From Planctomycetota bacterium (GTDB taxonomy: Bacteria > Planctomycetota > Planctomycetia > Pirellulales > Thermoguttaceae), in the NCBI GenBank assembly GCA_023621895.1, contig JAMOAF010000378.1, positions 1-8,765 on the forward strand: 8,765 bases of DNA, written 5' to 3'. The notes below the pieces were generated by a model. It worked only from the letters and a program-made list of their open reading frames with translations, made no database searches and was not told the DNA's origin. A program made the position numbers and the translations under genes. Positions 1 to 6,347 of this stretch are shown piece after piece (within the stretch, counting starts at the first letter, position 1; each line of letters opens with the position of its first letter).

Positions 1-670
1 GATGATGCAAGAGTCACCAAATTGCGGTCTGTGCTGAGCAGGTTAATTCTCTTGGGTGGTCATGTTCAGATTGGCGAAACGGCTACTCCAGATTACTAGC
101 TGTCCGATGATGCTATCGGCTTTGCTGCTGAGTGCGCTTCGCGAGGGTTTGGAATCGCCCGAATCCGCGTGCGGCAGCCGCTGCGCTGATCAAGAGATTT
201 CGAGCCGCGTCCAACGGGACGGGCCGAACGCTTTTCGACCAACACCAGCCAGCTTCCTGGCATGCCCCTTTCTCCCGAGGCGGATGGTTGAGGGAGAGTT
301 GTGCGCCAGCCCGCCCCGAGCGGAGGGCCTGTTTCACGACTTGTGGCTCGTGTGGATGTTCGGCCAATCCGATGCGGAGTCTCCGCTTGGAGGGCGTTTA
401 TCCTTCGGTGTCTTGCGGCCACTGCGCCTTGCGTCGGCGCAGTGTGCCCTTCCGATCACGCCCTCAAGAGGCGGAGAGCCGAGCGGTTCGTTGACGGTTA
501 AACGCTGCATTAGACCACGCGTCTTTCAACAGCAATCGGACGGCCGCTCGGGCTGAGGTTGGGAGCCCACGCGAATCGGCTCGGTTCCCATTCGGGACTG
601 CCGGGTTCCTTCCATGCGAAGCGGGGGGCTGTTTGGCCGAATTCACCGGTTATCCAAGAGAGGCAAGGTC
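1..670. other. Non-coding or unassigned left flank
   Basis: No reading frame here shows a recognisable family, a good Shine-Dalgarno or a believable amino-acid composition. The open frames on both strands are Arg/Ser/Pro-rich, as expected from random high-GC DNA. The only clear structures are a perfect 9-bp hairpin at 420-444 and a weaker TCTCCC/GGGAGA inverted repeat at 271-297. The promoter of the DksA-like gene should lie in the last part, but I could not find a -35/-10 pair with acceptable spacing. Confidence 0.6.
420..444. repeat. Perfect 9-bp hairpin in non-coding DNA
   Basis: CACTGCGCC (420-428) and GGCGCAGTG (436-444) are exact reverse complements around the 7-base loop TTGCGTC. No T-tract follows on the plus strand, so it is not a standard intrinsic terminator. 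It could be a terminator remnant, a regulatory RNA fold or a palindromic site. The pairing is seen directly; its function is unknown. Confidence 0.5.
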
Positions 671-1015
671 ATGAAACGCAACGATTTTAAACCATTCAAG
701 GAGCGATTGCTGGCGATCCGAGCGCGCCTTCGCGGCGACGTGGATCGGATGAGAGACCCGATGTTCTCCTGCACTTCAAGGCTGACGCGGATGCCGATTC
801 ACGTGGCCGAGACCGCCGGGAACCATTACGACGCGGAGATGAACGTCCAGTTGATGGTCACCAAGGAGGAGATCCTGGCCGCAATCGAGGCGGCACTGGA
901 GAGCATCGAGGACGGTACCTACGGCACGTGCGCCGAGTGCGGGCGGCGGATCGCCAAGGCGCGCTTGAACGCGATCCCGTATGCCGTCGAGTGTGTCACG
1001 TGCGCCTCGGGTTGA
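671..1015 (+). CDS. DksA/TraR family C4 zinc-finger protein (short form)
   Basis: Predicted 114-residue protein of the DksA/TraR family. Members insert into the secondary channel of RNA polymerase and adjust initiation during stress, often with ppGpp. The C-terminal zinc finger is canonical: C87-x2-C90, 17 residues, C108-x2-C111, preceded by the family-typical DGTYGTCAECG stretch. Residues 5-30 and 63-80 are charged and helical and could form the coiled coil. The DxxDxA tip motif of E. coli DksA is not evident, so classical DksA activity should not be assumed. The frame is open back to an ATG at 614. The start at 671 is preferred because AAGAGAGG (656-663) sits 7 bases upstream and homology-like sequence begins there. 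A hairpin with a T-run follows 40 bases after the stop. It is the first gene of the rightward stress-type block. It may be one of many general DksA-like paralogues. Confidence 0.85.
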   Translation: MKRNDFKPFKERLLAIRARLRGDVDRMRDPMFSCTSRLTRMPIHVAETAGNHYDAEMNVQLMVTKEEILAAIEAALESIEDGTYGTCAECGRRIAKARLNAIPYAVECVTCASG

Positions 1016-1054
1016 GCCGCGGCGGGAGGTTTTCGAGCCGGTCCGAACGGCAAC

Positions 1055-1083
1055 GCCGGCGGTGGATCGCCACCGGCGGTTTT
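1055..1083 (+). terminator. Possible intrinsic terminator after the DksA-like gene
   Basis: A stem formed by 1055-1065 and 1070-1080 closes on the loop ATCG. It has six perfect pairs (CGGTGG/CCACCG), one G-G mismatch, three more GC pairs and a G-T wobble. TTTT (1080-1083) follows at once. The place, 40 bases past the stop and before the BON gene, fits a terminator. The short T-run and the mismatch keep confidence moderate. Confidence 0.4.
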
Positions 1084-1177
1084 CAAACCCGGCACCGGCG
1101 ACAACGCCACTGCCCCGTGGAGCAGGAAACGGCTGTGGGTGGTTTTGGCGTCGATTTTGCATTCGTTTGTAGTTTAC

Positions 1178-1187
1178 AAGGAGGTGA
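1178..1187 (+). promoter_or_regulatory. Full-length Shine-Dalgarno of the BON gene
   Basis: AAGGAGGTGA matches the complement of the usual 16S rRNA 3' end over ten bases. GGAGG ends 8 bases before the ATG at 1193. It decides the start of the BON gene against the upstream in-frame ATG at 1139, and it suggests strong translation of this gene and of the coupled channel gene. Confidence 0.85.
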
Positions 1188-1192
1188 CGTTT

Positions 1193-1465
1193 ATGGTTGT
1201 CACGTTGGATGTGACAGGGAACGCACGACGCGCTAAAAAAAAGCCAATCGCCGCGGCGGCGGAGTCGCGGCTGGCGCGATGCGGCTATCCTGCGTTGAAG
1301 GCGGTTGACTGCAAGTGGCGCAACGGTGTCCTGGTTCTGAGCGGCCGCGTGCCGAGCTATTACCTCAAGCAGCTCGCCCAGGAAAAGGTGCGCGGCGTCA
1401 GAGGGGTCGAGGAGATTGTAAACCGCACCGAAGTGGCGACCGCGGAGCCTGGAGAGCCGTCGTGA
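1193..1465 (+). CDS. BON-domain protein
   Basis: Predicted 90-residue protein. Residues about 19-83 read as one BON domain: an initial helix (ESRLARCGYPAL), the strand VDCKWRNGVLVLSGRVPSYYLKQLAQE, and the closing GVRGVEEIVNRTEV, matching the family pattern of GxVxLxGxV followed by VxGVxxVxNxL. BON domains occur in OsmY-like osmotic-stress proteins and are thought to bind phospholipid. Unlike OsmY there is no signal peptide; the N-terminus (MVVTLDVTGNARRAKKK) is basic, so the protein is probably cytoplasmic or on the inner membrane face. The start follows from the full Shine-Dalgarno at 1178-1187. The stop TGA overlaps the GTG start of the MscS gene in the string GTGA (1462-1465), which points to translational coupling and a joint role with the channel (inference). 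Confidence 0.8.
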   Translation: MVVTLDVTGNARRAKKKPIAAAAESRLARCGYPALKAVDCKWRNGVLVLSGRVPSYYLKQLAQEKVRGVRGVEEIVNRTEVATAEPGEPS

Positions 1466-2715
1466 AGAAAATATCTTACGTTGTCATTCTGGCGGCCGCC
1501 TTGGCCCTGGGCTGCTGGTGGCTTGACCGGGCCGGAATCCTTTCCCTCAAGCCGGCGGGAAGTCTAAGCCTCGGGCAACTGGGCATGGCGCTCGCCGCGG
1601 GCTACGCCTGCGCCGGCCTGGCGACATGGCTCATGCACTTGTTGTTCGCGCGGCGTAAACGCCCCTTTGCCGAGACCTGGATGGTCTGGCGGCTGAGCCT
1701 GTTCATCGCCAGCGTCGGCGGCATCATCCTCGTGCTCGGCGCAATCGGCTTGTTGTCCACGCTCGGCTCGTTTCTCGGGCTGTTCGGCGGAATGCTCCTG
1801 GGCCTGTCGATGCAAGCCCCGATGGGCGGCCTCGTCGCGTGGATTCTGGTTTCCATGAAACGCCCCTTCCGGCCGGGAGACCGGGTGCAGTTGCCGCGGT
1901 TGAGCCTGATCGGCGACGTCCTCGATGTCAGCGCCATGTACACCACGCTCAACCAGGTGGGAGGGAGCGTCGCCGGCGATGAACCGGTCGGGCGGCACAT
2001 CCTGATCCCGAATGCCCTGCTGTTCAGCGAGGTGATGATCAACTACACGGCCGACCAGAACGCCGCGTACATGCTCGACGAAGTGGTCGTGCGGATCACC
2101 TACGACTCGGACTGGAAGGCGGCCGAGGAAATCCTGCTGCAAGCGGCCAGCGCGGTCACGCACGACGTAATCGCCGCCACAAACCGCTCGCCCTACATCC
2201 GCGCCGACTTGTACGACTACGGCGTCTACATGCGGCTCCGCTACCTGACGAGGGTCCAGGAGCGCGCCAGAACGTCGTACCTGATCCTCAAACGGGTCTT
2301 CGCGGCCATCCAGGCATCGCCCGTCGTCGACGTGGCGATCCCCTACGTGTATTCCTTCCGCGCCGCCGCGGATCGAAAAGAAAACGGGGCGGAGCGCAGC
2401 CCCGCGGCGCACGAGATCCACGAGATCGACGTCGAAGCGATCCGCGGAGAGCCCGCCCCCAAGGACGAGAAAGCCGTTGCCGAACTGGCGGAAGCGATCG
2501 GCAGGGAAGGACTCCTGCAACCGATCGTCGTTTGCGAAGGAGTCAGCCCGGGATCGTACGAAATCCTCGCCGGAGATCTCCGATACTGGGCGTGCCGGAG
2601 GCTTGGGTGGCGGAAAATTCCTGCCGTGCTTGGGCAGGCCTCGCCGCGGGCGGCGAGCCTGCCGCGCGGCGGCGCCCTGCCGGCGGACTATGTGCCCGCC
2701 TCCCCCTCGGCCTGA
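1462..2715 (+). CDS. MscS-family mechanosensitive channel with C-terminal ParB-like domain
   Basis: Predicted 417-residue protein starting at GTG 1462, overlapping the BON stop; GGAGAG (1451-1456) is the likely ribosome site. Hydrophobic segments lie at about residues 5-21, 37-62, 77-99 and 103-131. The last, with its Gly/Ala pattern (LGLFGGMLLGLSMQAPMGG) followed by KRPFRPGDRV (133-142), is the MscS pore helix and the start of the beta domain. Residues about 143-310 form the cytoplasmic MscS part (HILIPNALLFSE, VVVRITYDSDW). After a charged linker, residues about 320-385 resemble a ParB N-terminal domain: IDVEAI, VAELAEAIGREGLLQPIVV, YEILAGDLRYWACRRLGW, KIPAVLG. The ParB GERR motif reads GDLR, keeping GxxRxxA but losing the first Arg. 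MscS topology places this domain in the cytoplasm. The Pro/Ala-rich tail overlaps a strong palindrome (2633-2670). The channel call is firm. The ParB call is likely, and its role is unknown. Confidence 0.85.
   Translation: MKKISYVVILAAALALGCWWLDRAGILSLKPAGSLSLGQLGMALAAGYACAGLATWLMHLLFARRKRPFAETWMVWRLSLFIASVGGIILVLGAIGLLSTLGSFLGLFGGMLLGLSMQAPMGGLVAWILVSMKRPFRPGDRVQLPRLSLIGDVLDVSAMYTTLNQVGGSVAGDEPVGRHILIPNALLFSEVMINYTADQNAAYMLDEVVVRITYDSDWKAAEEILLQAASAVTHDVIAATNRSPYIRADLYDYGVYMRLRYLTRVQERARTSYLILKRVFAAIQASPVVDVAIPYVYSFRAAADRKENGAERSPAAHEIHEIDVEAIRGEPAPKDEKAVAELAEAIGREGLLQPIVVCEGVSPGSYEILAGDLRYWACRRLGWRKIPAVLGQASPRAASLPRGGALPADYVPASPSA
2633..2663. repeat. Strong palindrome inside the 3' end of the MscS-ParB gene
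   Basis: The arm 2633-2647 (GGCAGGCCTCGCCGC) pairs with 2650-2663 (GCGGCGAGCCTGCC) as 14 base pairs with one bulged C and a two-base centre. It is followed by the self-complementary GCCGCGCGGC (2661-2670). It lies just after the last recognisable ParB residues and encodes the low-complexity tail. It may be a terminator-like RNA fold or a small palindromic element that extended the gene. Confidence 0.6.
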
Positions 2716-2869
2716 CCGTCAAGAAGAGCCAGCCGCGAGCCTTGCCCGGCAGGACGCGCGTCTGGCCCGACCACCAAGGATTCTCAACAGACACGCGTAT
2801 CCCGGCGGCCAGCGATTGCCGCACGAGCCCCCGAATAAGCAAACAACCACTCTACCGGAGTCTAGAAAG

Positions 2870-3286
2870 ATGGACTACTCACGCATCTCCATTTCCACCA
2901 CCGATCATTCACGACTCGAACCGATGGTCCGCGACGCGATCGTCCGCGGCGGCGCCCCGTTTCACCTGACGTCGGCGCTGAAGTCCAAGCTCGACCACGC
3001 CCGAATCCTGCCGCCGGACAAAATGCCCAAGGACGTTGTGACGATGAACTCGATCGTCCGCCTCCGCGACCTGGACCTCGATGAGATCGAGATTTTTACG
3101 CTCGTCTATCCGAGCTTCGCCAATATCGCCGAGGGCTGCCTCTCGATCCTGACGCCGATCGGCGCCGCCATTCTCGGCCATCGGGCGGGCGACATCGCCG
3201 AAACAGAAATCCCGTTCGGAAGCACGCGCGTCGAGATCGAGGACGTGCAGTTCCAGCCGGAGAGCGTCGGGCAGTACGACGTCTGA
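2870..3286 (+). CDS. Rnk/GreA-GreB C-terminal-domain protein (first of a tandem pair)
   Basis: Predicted 138-residue protein, the usual size for the Rnk family (E. coli Rnk is about 136 residues). Rnk proteins resemble the C-terminal FKBP-like domain of GreA/GreB and bind the RNA-polymerase secondary channel. Visible marks are VVTMNSIVRLRDLD (56-69), FTLVYPSFANIAEG, LSILTPIGAAILGHRAGD, and the ending VEIEDVQFQPESVGQYDV, all in family order. The N-terminal 50 residues are short and mixed, with no long coiled coil and no GreA-type acidic tip. Transcript-cleavage activity is therefore unlikely (inference). The frame is open from 2477 inside the previous gene. The start at 2870 is chosen because CGGAG (2856-2860) lies 9 bases upstream and the family sequence begins there. 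The gap to the channel gene is 154 bases and to the next paralogue 80 bases. Confidence 0.85.
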   Translation: MDYSRISISTTDHSRLEPMVRDAIVRGGAPFHLTSALKSKLDHARILPPDKMPKDVVTMNSIVRLRDLDLDEIEIFTLVYPSFANIAEGCLSILTPIGAAILGHRAGDIAETEIPFGSTRVEIEDVQFQPESVGQYDV

Positions 3287-3351
3287 CCGGCAGCCGCCGG
3301 ATTCACCCGCGTAGGGCGGGGATGCAATCACGGAAAACTCGACACACGCCA

Positions 3352-3366
3352 GGGAGGTAACAGGAG
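3352..3366 (+). promoter_or_regulatory. Double Shine-Dalgarno before the second Rnk-like gene
   Basis: GGGAGGT (3352-3358) stands 8 bases before the ATG at 3367, and a second GGAG (3363-3366) touches the ATG directly. The first has proper spacing and is probably the working site; the second is too close to act for this start. Confidence 0.6.
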
Positions 3367-3855
3367 ATGACCGCCAACAGTCCATTGAAAAACCAACCAA
3401 GGAGAGTCTCGCGGCGCCGAGCCCGCGCCGATGATGTTTCCACGGCCGGTTTGAAGCGAATCGTGGTCACGGACCGCTCCCGGCTGGGCAAGCTGCTGGT
3501 CGGCCCTGACGCCCGGGCGCAGGCCAGCACGCGGCTTCTGGCCTTGCTCGAAGCGAGCCTGGAAAGCGCCCTGGAGGTCGATCCGGCGGCCGTACCCCGA
3601 GGGCTGGTGACGATGAACTCCCAGGTCCGGCTGGTGGACCTCGAGAGTGGCGAGGAAATGGCGTGCAGCGTCGTCTACCCTGAAGACGTCGAATTCGTCG
3701 CCAACGGAGTCTCCGTCTTCGAGCCGTTGGGAATCAGCTTGATCGGCCACAACGAGGGCGACGTCGTCGACTGGCAGAGTCCCTCCGGCCGGCGGCGGAT
3801 GCAGATCGCGGAAGTCCTTTACCAGCCGGAGCAGGAGGGGGCGTTTCACCGGTAG
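3367..3855 (+). CDS. Rnk/GreA-GreB C-terminal-domain protein (second of a tandem pair)
   Basis: Predicted 162-residue protein, a paralogue of its upstream neighbour and closer to the Rnk consensus. It carries LVTMNSQVRLVDLESGEE (80-97), SVVYPEDVEFVANG, VSVFEPLGISLIGHNEGD, VDWQSPSGRRRMQIAEV, and the ending LYQPEQEGAFHR. Residues 30-72 (IVVTDRSRLGKLLVG onward) match the usual short Rnk N-terminal region. The first 25 residues are an extra, strongly basic extension (PRRVSRRRARA) absent from the first copy; it could contact nucleic acid, or the true start could lie further in. The expected role is binding to the RNA-polymerase secondary channel in the cytoplasm, competing with Gre factors and DksA (family knowledge). 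The 176-bp structured repeat begins 9 bases after the stop codon and may end transcription. Confidence 0.87.
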   Translation: MTANSPLKNQPRRVSRRRARADDVSTAGLKRIVVTDRSRLGKLLVGPDARAQASTRLLALLEASLESALEVDPAAVPRGLVTMNSQVRLVDLESGEEMACSVVYPEDVEFVANGVSVFEPLGISLIGHNEGDVVDWQSPSGRRRMQIAEVLYQPEQEGAFHR

Positions 3856-3864
3856 GCGCCGCCG

Positions 3865-4040
3865 CCTAAATCGACCTGCGTGATTCGTGGAAAAAGCGGC
3901 TGTTATTCAGATAGCCGCGTGCGCCTTGCCCCGCGCTTCGTTACGTACGGGTTGTGCCGCAGCGCAGGTGAGCCGCGCGGGGCAAGGCGCACGCGGCTAT
4001 CACGCTCTCATGAATTCCTCCCGGAATCACGCAAGCTCAT
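3865..4040. repeat. 176-bp structured dispersed repeat, copy 1
   Basis: Nearly identical to 8219-8393. It contains a perfect 27-bp inverted repeat (3910-3936 with 3975-4001, 38-base loop), an outer 10-bp inverted repeat TGCGTGATTC/GAATCACGCA (3877-3886, 4024-4033), and an alternative small stem GCGGCT/AGCCGC (3896-3901, 3913-3918). It lies between two convergent genes and directly abuts the stop codon of the minus-strand gene. No open frame in it is shared convincingly. It looks like a non-autonomous palindromic element (REP-, MITE- or RNA-like). Acting as a bidirectional terminator is possible (inference). Confidence 0.9.
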
Positions 4041-5600
4041 TTAGTCGAGCGGGAAGTCCGTTTCAGCGCTCTGTTTTCGGTAGATCGGCAGGTGGCGGTA
4101 GTAGACCTCGAGAATCATCGTCGCCATCGAGGTCGAGTAGAGCCGCCCGCCCTTCGAACCGTGGCCGGTGTCAATCTGCCAGCTACCGGCCTCGTGCCCC
4201 TTGGTCGCCTGCGATTTGACGAGTTGGTCGCGCATCACGGCGTTCCACTTCTTCCAGGAGTCGCCCTCGTAGTGGCGGAGCACCTGCGTGGCGTAATAAT
4301 TGTAGTACATGTCGGTCGCCGACGGCCCCTGATCGCTCAGGAACTTCACCCCGTCAACGAGGGCCGGCGTGTCGTGGTCCCAGCCCAGGTGCATGCGGCA
4401 AAGCAGGCCGATCGAGGTCGTTGACGCCTTGTCGCCCGGCGTGGTGTAGCCGTAACGGGCGCCGTTCTTGGCCTGCACCGTGTTGAGAAACAGCGAGGCC
4501 TTGGCGATCGTCTCGCCGGGAATCTGAAGGTAGGCCATGTAGGCGCTCTTCAGGGCCATGATCTGCCAGCCGACGACGGAGGTGTCGCCGGGTTGCTGCT
4601 CCTCGTAGCGCCAGCCGCCTCCGATCGGGTCTTGGGAGTAGACGATGTAGTTGACGGCCTGCTGAGCCGGCGCATACAGCCCCTTGTCGCGCGTCATCGC
4701 GTAGGCTTCGCAGAGGGCGATCGACGCCAGCCCGTGGGAATACAGCCGGCCCTCCTTCTCATACAGGCTTCCGCCCTTTTGCGAGACCTTCATCCGCGTG
4801 ATCAGGTAGTAAAGCCCCGCGTTGACCACCTTCTTGTACTTGCCCTCCTTGTGCGTCTGGCCGGCCCCCAGAAAGGGGAGGATCGCCATCGCGGTGGCCG
4901 CGTTGCGCGCCTGGATCAGGCTGCCCGGATTGCGGCATTGGCCGCGGCAATTCGGGCAGAGCGTGTGATCGAAGGACCAGCCGCCATCGGGCATCTGGTG
5001 CCTGGCGAACCAGTCGAGAGCCAGGGAGACAGCCTGCTCGCTGGCGTCGTTGCCGCCGTCGCGCCGGACAAGCCGCTCGCGCTCCGCCCCCCGACCCGAG
5101 AGAGCATCGCCCGAATAGGCGCCGACCGTGGCAATCAGGTCGTTGGCCGGAGCCTGCTCCAATCCGAAATCGCTCAGATCGACGTGCACGGCGGCGGCCG
5201 GTTCGTCGAAGTCTGCCATCTGGATATCGGTCGGCTCGACCACCGATTCCAGAACCAGCGCGTCAGACGCTACCACGTCGAGCGTCTGGAGCGGCTCGTC
5301 CTCGAAATCCTCCAGTTCGTCGAGCATTTCCTCCTCGCCGGAAGCCAGCAGCAAGTCACGGACGTCGTCAACCGCGCCCGCCGGAAGATAGAGCATCGCC
5401 ATGGCCAGAAGCAGGATCACGTGAAGGACCATGCTCAAGAGCCAACTCGGCGTGGCCCAGATCAGATCGCGGAGAAACGAACGTTTCAGCAACCCGGTCT
5501 CGAACGGCTCGGCCGGCTCGCCAGCCGAGTGCGGCTCCAGCGTCTCAAGGCCCGCGTCTTGGATTTCCGGCAAATCAGCGTTAGAAGACTCTTGGCTCAT
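4041..5600 (-). CDS. Membrane-anchored prenyltransferase/squalene-oxidase repeat protein
   Basis: Predicted 519-residue protein. Residues 1-50 are acidic and probably cytoplasmic, 52-73 form one membrane helix (WLLSMVLHVILLLAMAMLYL), and 75-160 are acidic and disordered-looking (EEEMLDELEDFEDE). Residues about 186-505 form an alpha/alpha-barrel of the terpene-cyclase/prenyltransferase-beta type. Repeat marks are HQMPDGGWSFD (201-211), GGGWRYEEQQPGDTSVVGWQ, YYNYYATQVLRHYEG and GGRLYSTSMATMILEVYYRHLP. No squalene-hopene-cyclase DXDD motif is evident, so cyclase activity should not be assumed. C215, C218 and C222 (CPNCRGQC) could bind metal or form disulfides. The topology suggests the barrel lies outside the cytoplasm (inference). 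The start at 5600 is chosen over 5651 because AAGGAG lies 5-6 bases upstream. The substrate is unknown. The family is abundant in planctomycetes. Confidence 0.88.
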   Translation of the reverse strand: MSQESSNADLPEIQDAGLETLEPHSAGEPAEPFETGLLKRSFLRDLIWATPSWLLSMVLHVILLLAMAMLYLPAGAVDDVRDLLLASGEEEMLDELEDFEDEPLQTLDVVASDALVLESVVEPTDIQMADFDEPAAAVHVDLSDFGLEQAPANDLIATVGAYSGDALSGRGAERERLVRRDGGNDASEQAVSLALDWFARHQMPDGGWSFDHTLCPNCRGQCRNPGSLIQARNAATAMAILPFLGAGQTHKEGKYKKVVNAGLYYLITRMKVSQKGGSLYEKEGRLYSHGLASIALCEAYAMTRDKGLYAPAQQAVNYIVYSQDPIGGGWRYEEQQPGDTSVVGWQIMALKSAYMAYLQIPGETIAKASLFLNTVQAKNGARYGYTTPGDKASTTSIGLLCRMHLGWDHDTPALVDGVKFLSDQGPSATDMYYNYYATQVLRHYEGDSWKKWNAVMRDQLVKSQATKGHEAGSWQIDTGHGSKGGRLYSTSMATMILEVYYRHLPIYRKQSAETDFPLD

Positions 5601-6021
5601 GGCGTCTCCTTCGGCGGTCGGACCCGCCCGCAAAGCACCGACCGAGGTCAAACGCGAGGGGAAAATGCGTCAGCAACAACCAACCTGGGCAATCCCGCCC
5701 CTTGACCTACGGCATCACAAATGGCCGCTGGAACTGGATGCCGCCAACCGCAGGCTGCCTGCGCCAACCGCTGGCGTGTCGACCGCCGCGGCGACACTCC
5801 GCTTCCGCCGTAAGCCATTCTGCCGCCTAAATTTCAGTTTAACCGCGCGCGGCAAAAACCACCAGAGCTTGCGGCTGGACGAATCCGCCGGAGCCCCGAT
5901 CAAGGAATCTTCGGCCGGCCGGGCCCGGCGACCCCGCCAATGGGCCAGAAAGCCTCCCGCCTTCCGTGCCACCGGCCGCTGCCTTACACCGAGCCAAAGA
6001 ACGCGTTCCGTCGCAAGACGC
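5601..6021. other. Intergenic region upstream of the prenyltransferase-repeat gene
   Basis: This 421-base stretch separates two minus-strand genes. It must hold the ribosome site (AAGGAG just above 5600) and probably the promoter of the downstream gene. A locally AT-rich patch at 5827-5845 could be part of a promoter, but no -35/-10 pair is convincing. A GTG-started minus-strand frame at 5715-5972 (85 residues) has low-complexity ends, no ribosome site and no recognisable family, so I do not call it. Confidence 0.5.
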
Positions 6022-6345
6022 CTATCGAGGAAGCCCCTTCCAAAGCGTCCTCTCCGCTTTCAGGGCCTGCTTGAGGAAAGGCCCGGCGCCGGTTGTCGCG
6101 CCGGGGCCCCTTGCGGCGCCGAAGAAGTCGAGCGTCTCCGCGGAGACGCGAGGGAGCTCCAAATCGGAAAAAGGCAGGTCTTGCCGCAGCGTCCAGTTCG
6201 AGGGGGACAGCCCCATCCGCGATGCACGGGTCACGCTCTGCGCCTCGCAACCCGTCTTCTCCCTCAAAGCGGACAAGTCCAGTGGTTTTCCTTCCGGCGG
6301 GTTGACGAACACGTTGAAGTCCGACACATTTCTGAAGTTGTGCAT
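6022..6345 (-). CDS. Small protein of unknown function coupled to the SIS gene
   Basis: Predicted 107-residue protein that I do not recognise. The ATG lies two bases after the TGA of the SIS gene (TGATCATG), so the pair would be cotranscribed and possibly translated by reinitiation. No clear Shine-Dalgarno is present. The composition is protein-like rather than shadow-like, for example DFNVFVNPPEGKPLDLSALR near residues 9-28, SNWTLRQDLPFSDLELP in the middle, and a basic end (KAERTLWKGLPR). There is no signal peptide or membrane segment, so it is probably soluble. The same frame is open upstream through the SIS gene, but that part is Arg-rich shadow sequence. It may be a real companion of the isomerase-like protein or the remnant of a longer gene. 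Confidence 0.5.
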   Translation of the reverse strand: MHNFRNVSDFNVFVNPPEGKPLDLSALREKTGCEAQSVTRASRMGLSPSNWTLRQDLPFSDLELPRVSAETLDFFGAARGPGATTGAGPFLKQALKAERTLWKGLPR

Positions 6346-6347
6346 GA

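Noticed and set aside
491..516. TTGACG as a -35 box upstream of the DksA-like gene
   Set aside because: No acceptable -10 hexamer at 16-18 bases spacing.
56..556. Long overlapping frames on both strands of the left flank
   Set aside because: Arg/Ser/Pro-rich composition, no ribosome sites and no recognisable family; typical shadow frames of GC-rich DNA.
1564..2520. 318-residue minus-strand frame opposite the MscS gene
   Set aside because: Asp/Arg/His/Gln-rich mirror of a real gene; the plus strand carries clear MscS motifs.
2477..2869. N-terminal extension of the first Rnk-like gene
   Set aside because: Low-complexity sequence overlapping the MscS-ParB gene; the ribosome site and family homology both point to 2870.
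3287..3300. CCGGC/GCCGG hairpin after the first Rnk-like gene
   Set aside because: Only five pairs and no T-run; too weak to call a terminator between two closely spaced paralogues.
4593..5705. 370-residue plus-strand frame
   Set aside because: Mirror of the prenyltransferase-repeat gene, with shadow-like Arg/Val/Leu/His composition.
5822..5832. 11-base match GCCGCCTAAAT shared with the left end of repeat copy 1
   Set aside because: Only part lies inside the repeat, and no further similarity follows; probably chance.
5715..5972. 85-residue minus-strand frame with a GTG start
   Set aside because: No ribosome site, no family and low-complexity ends; cannot be separated from chance.
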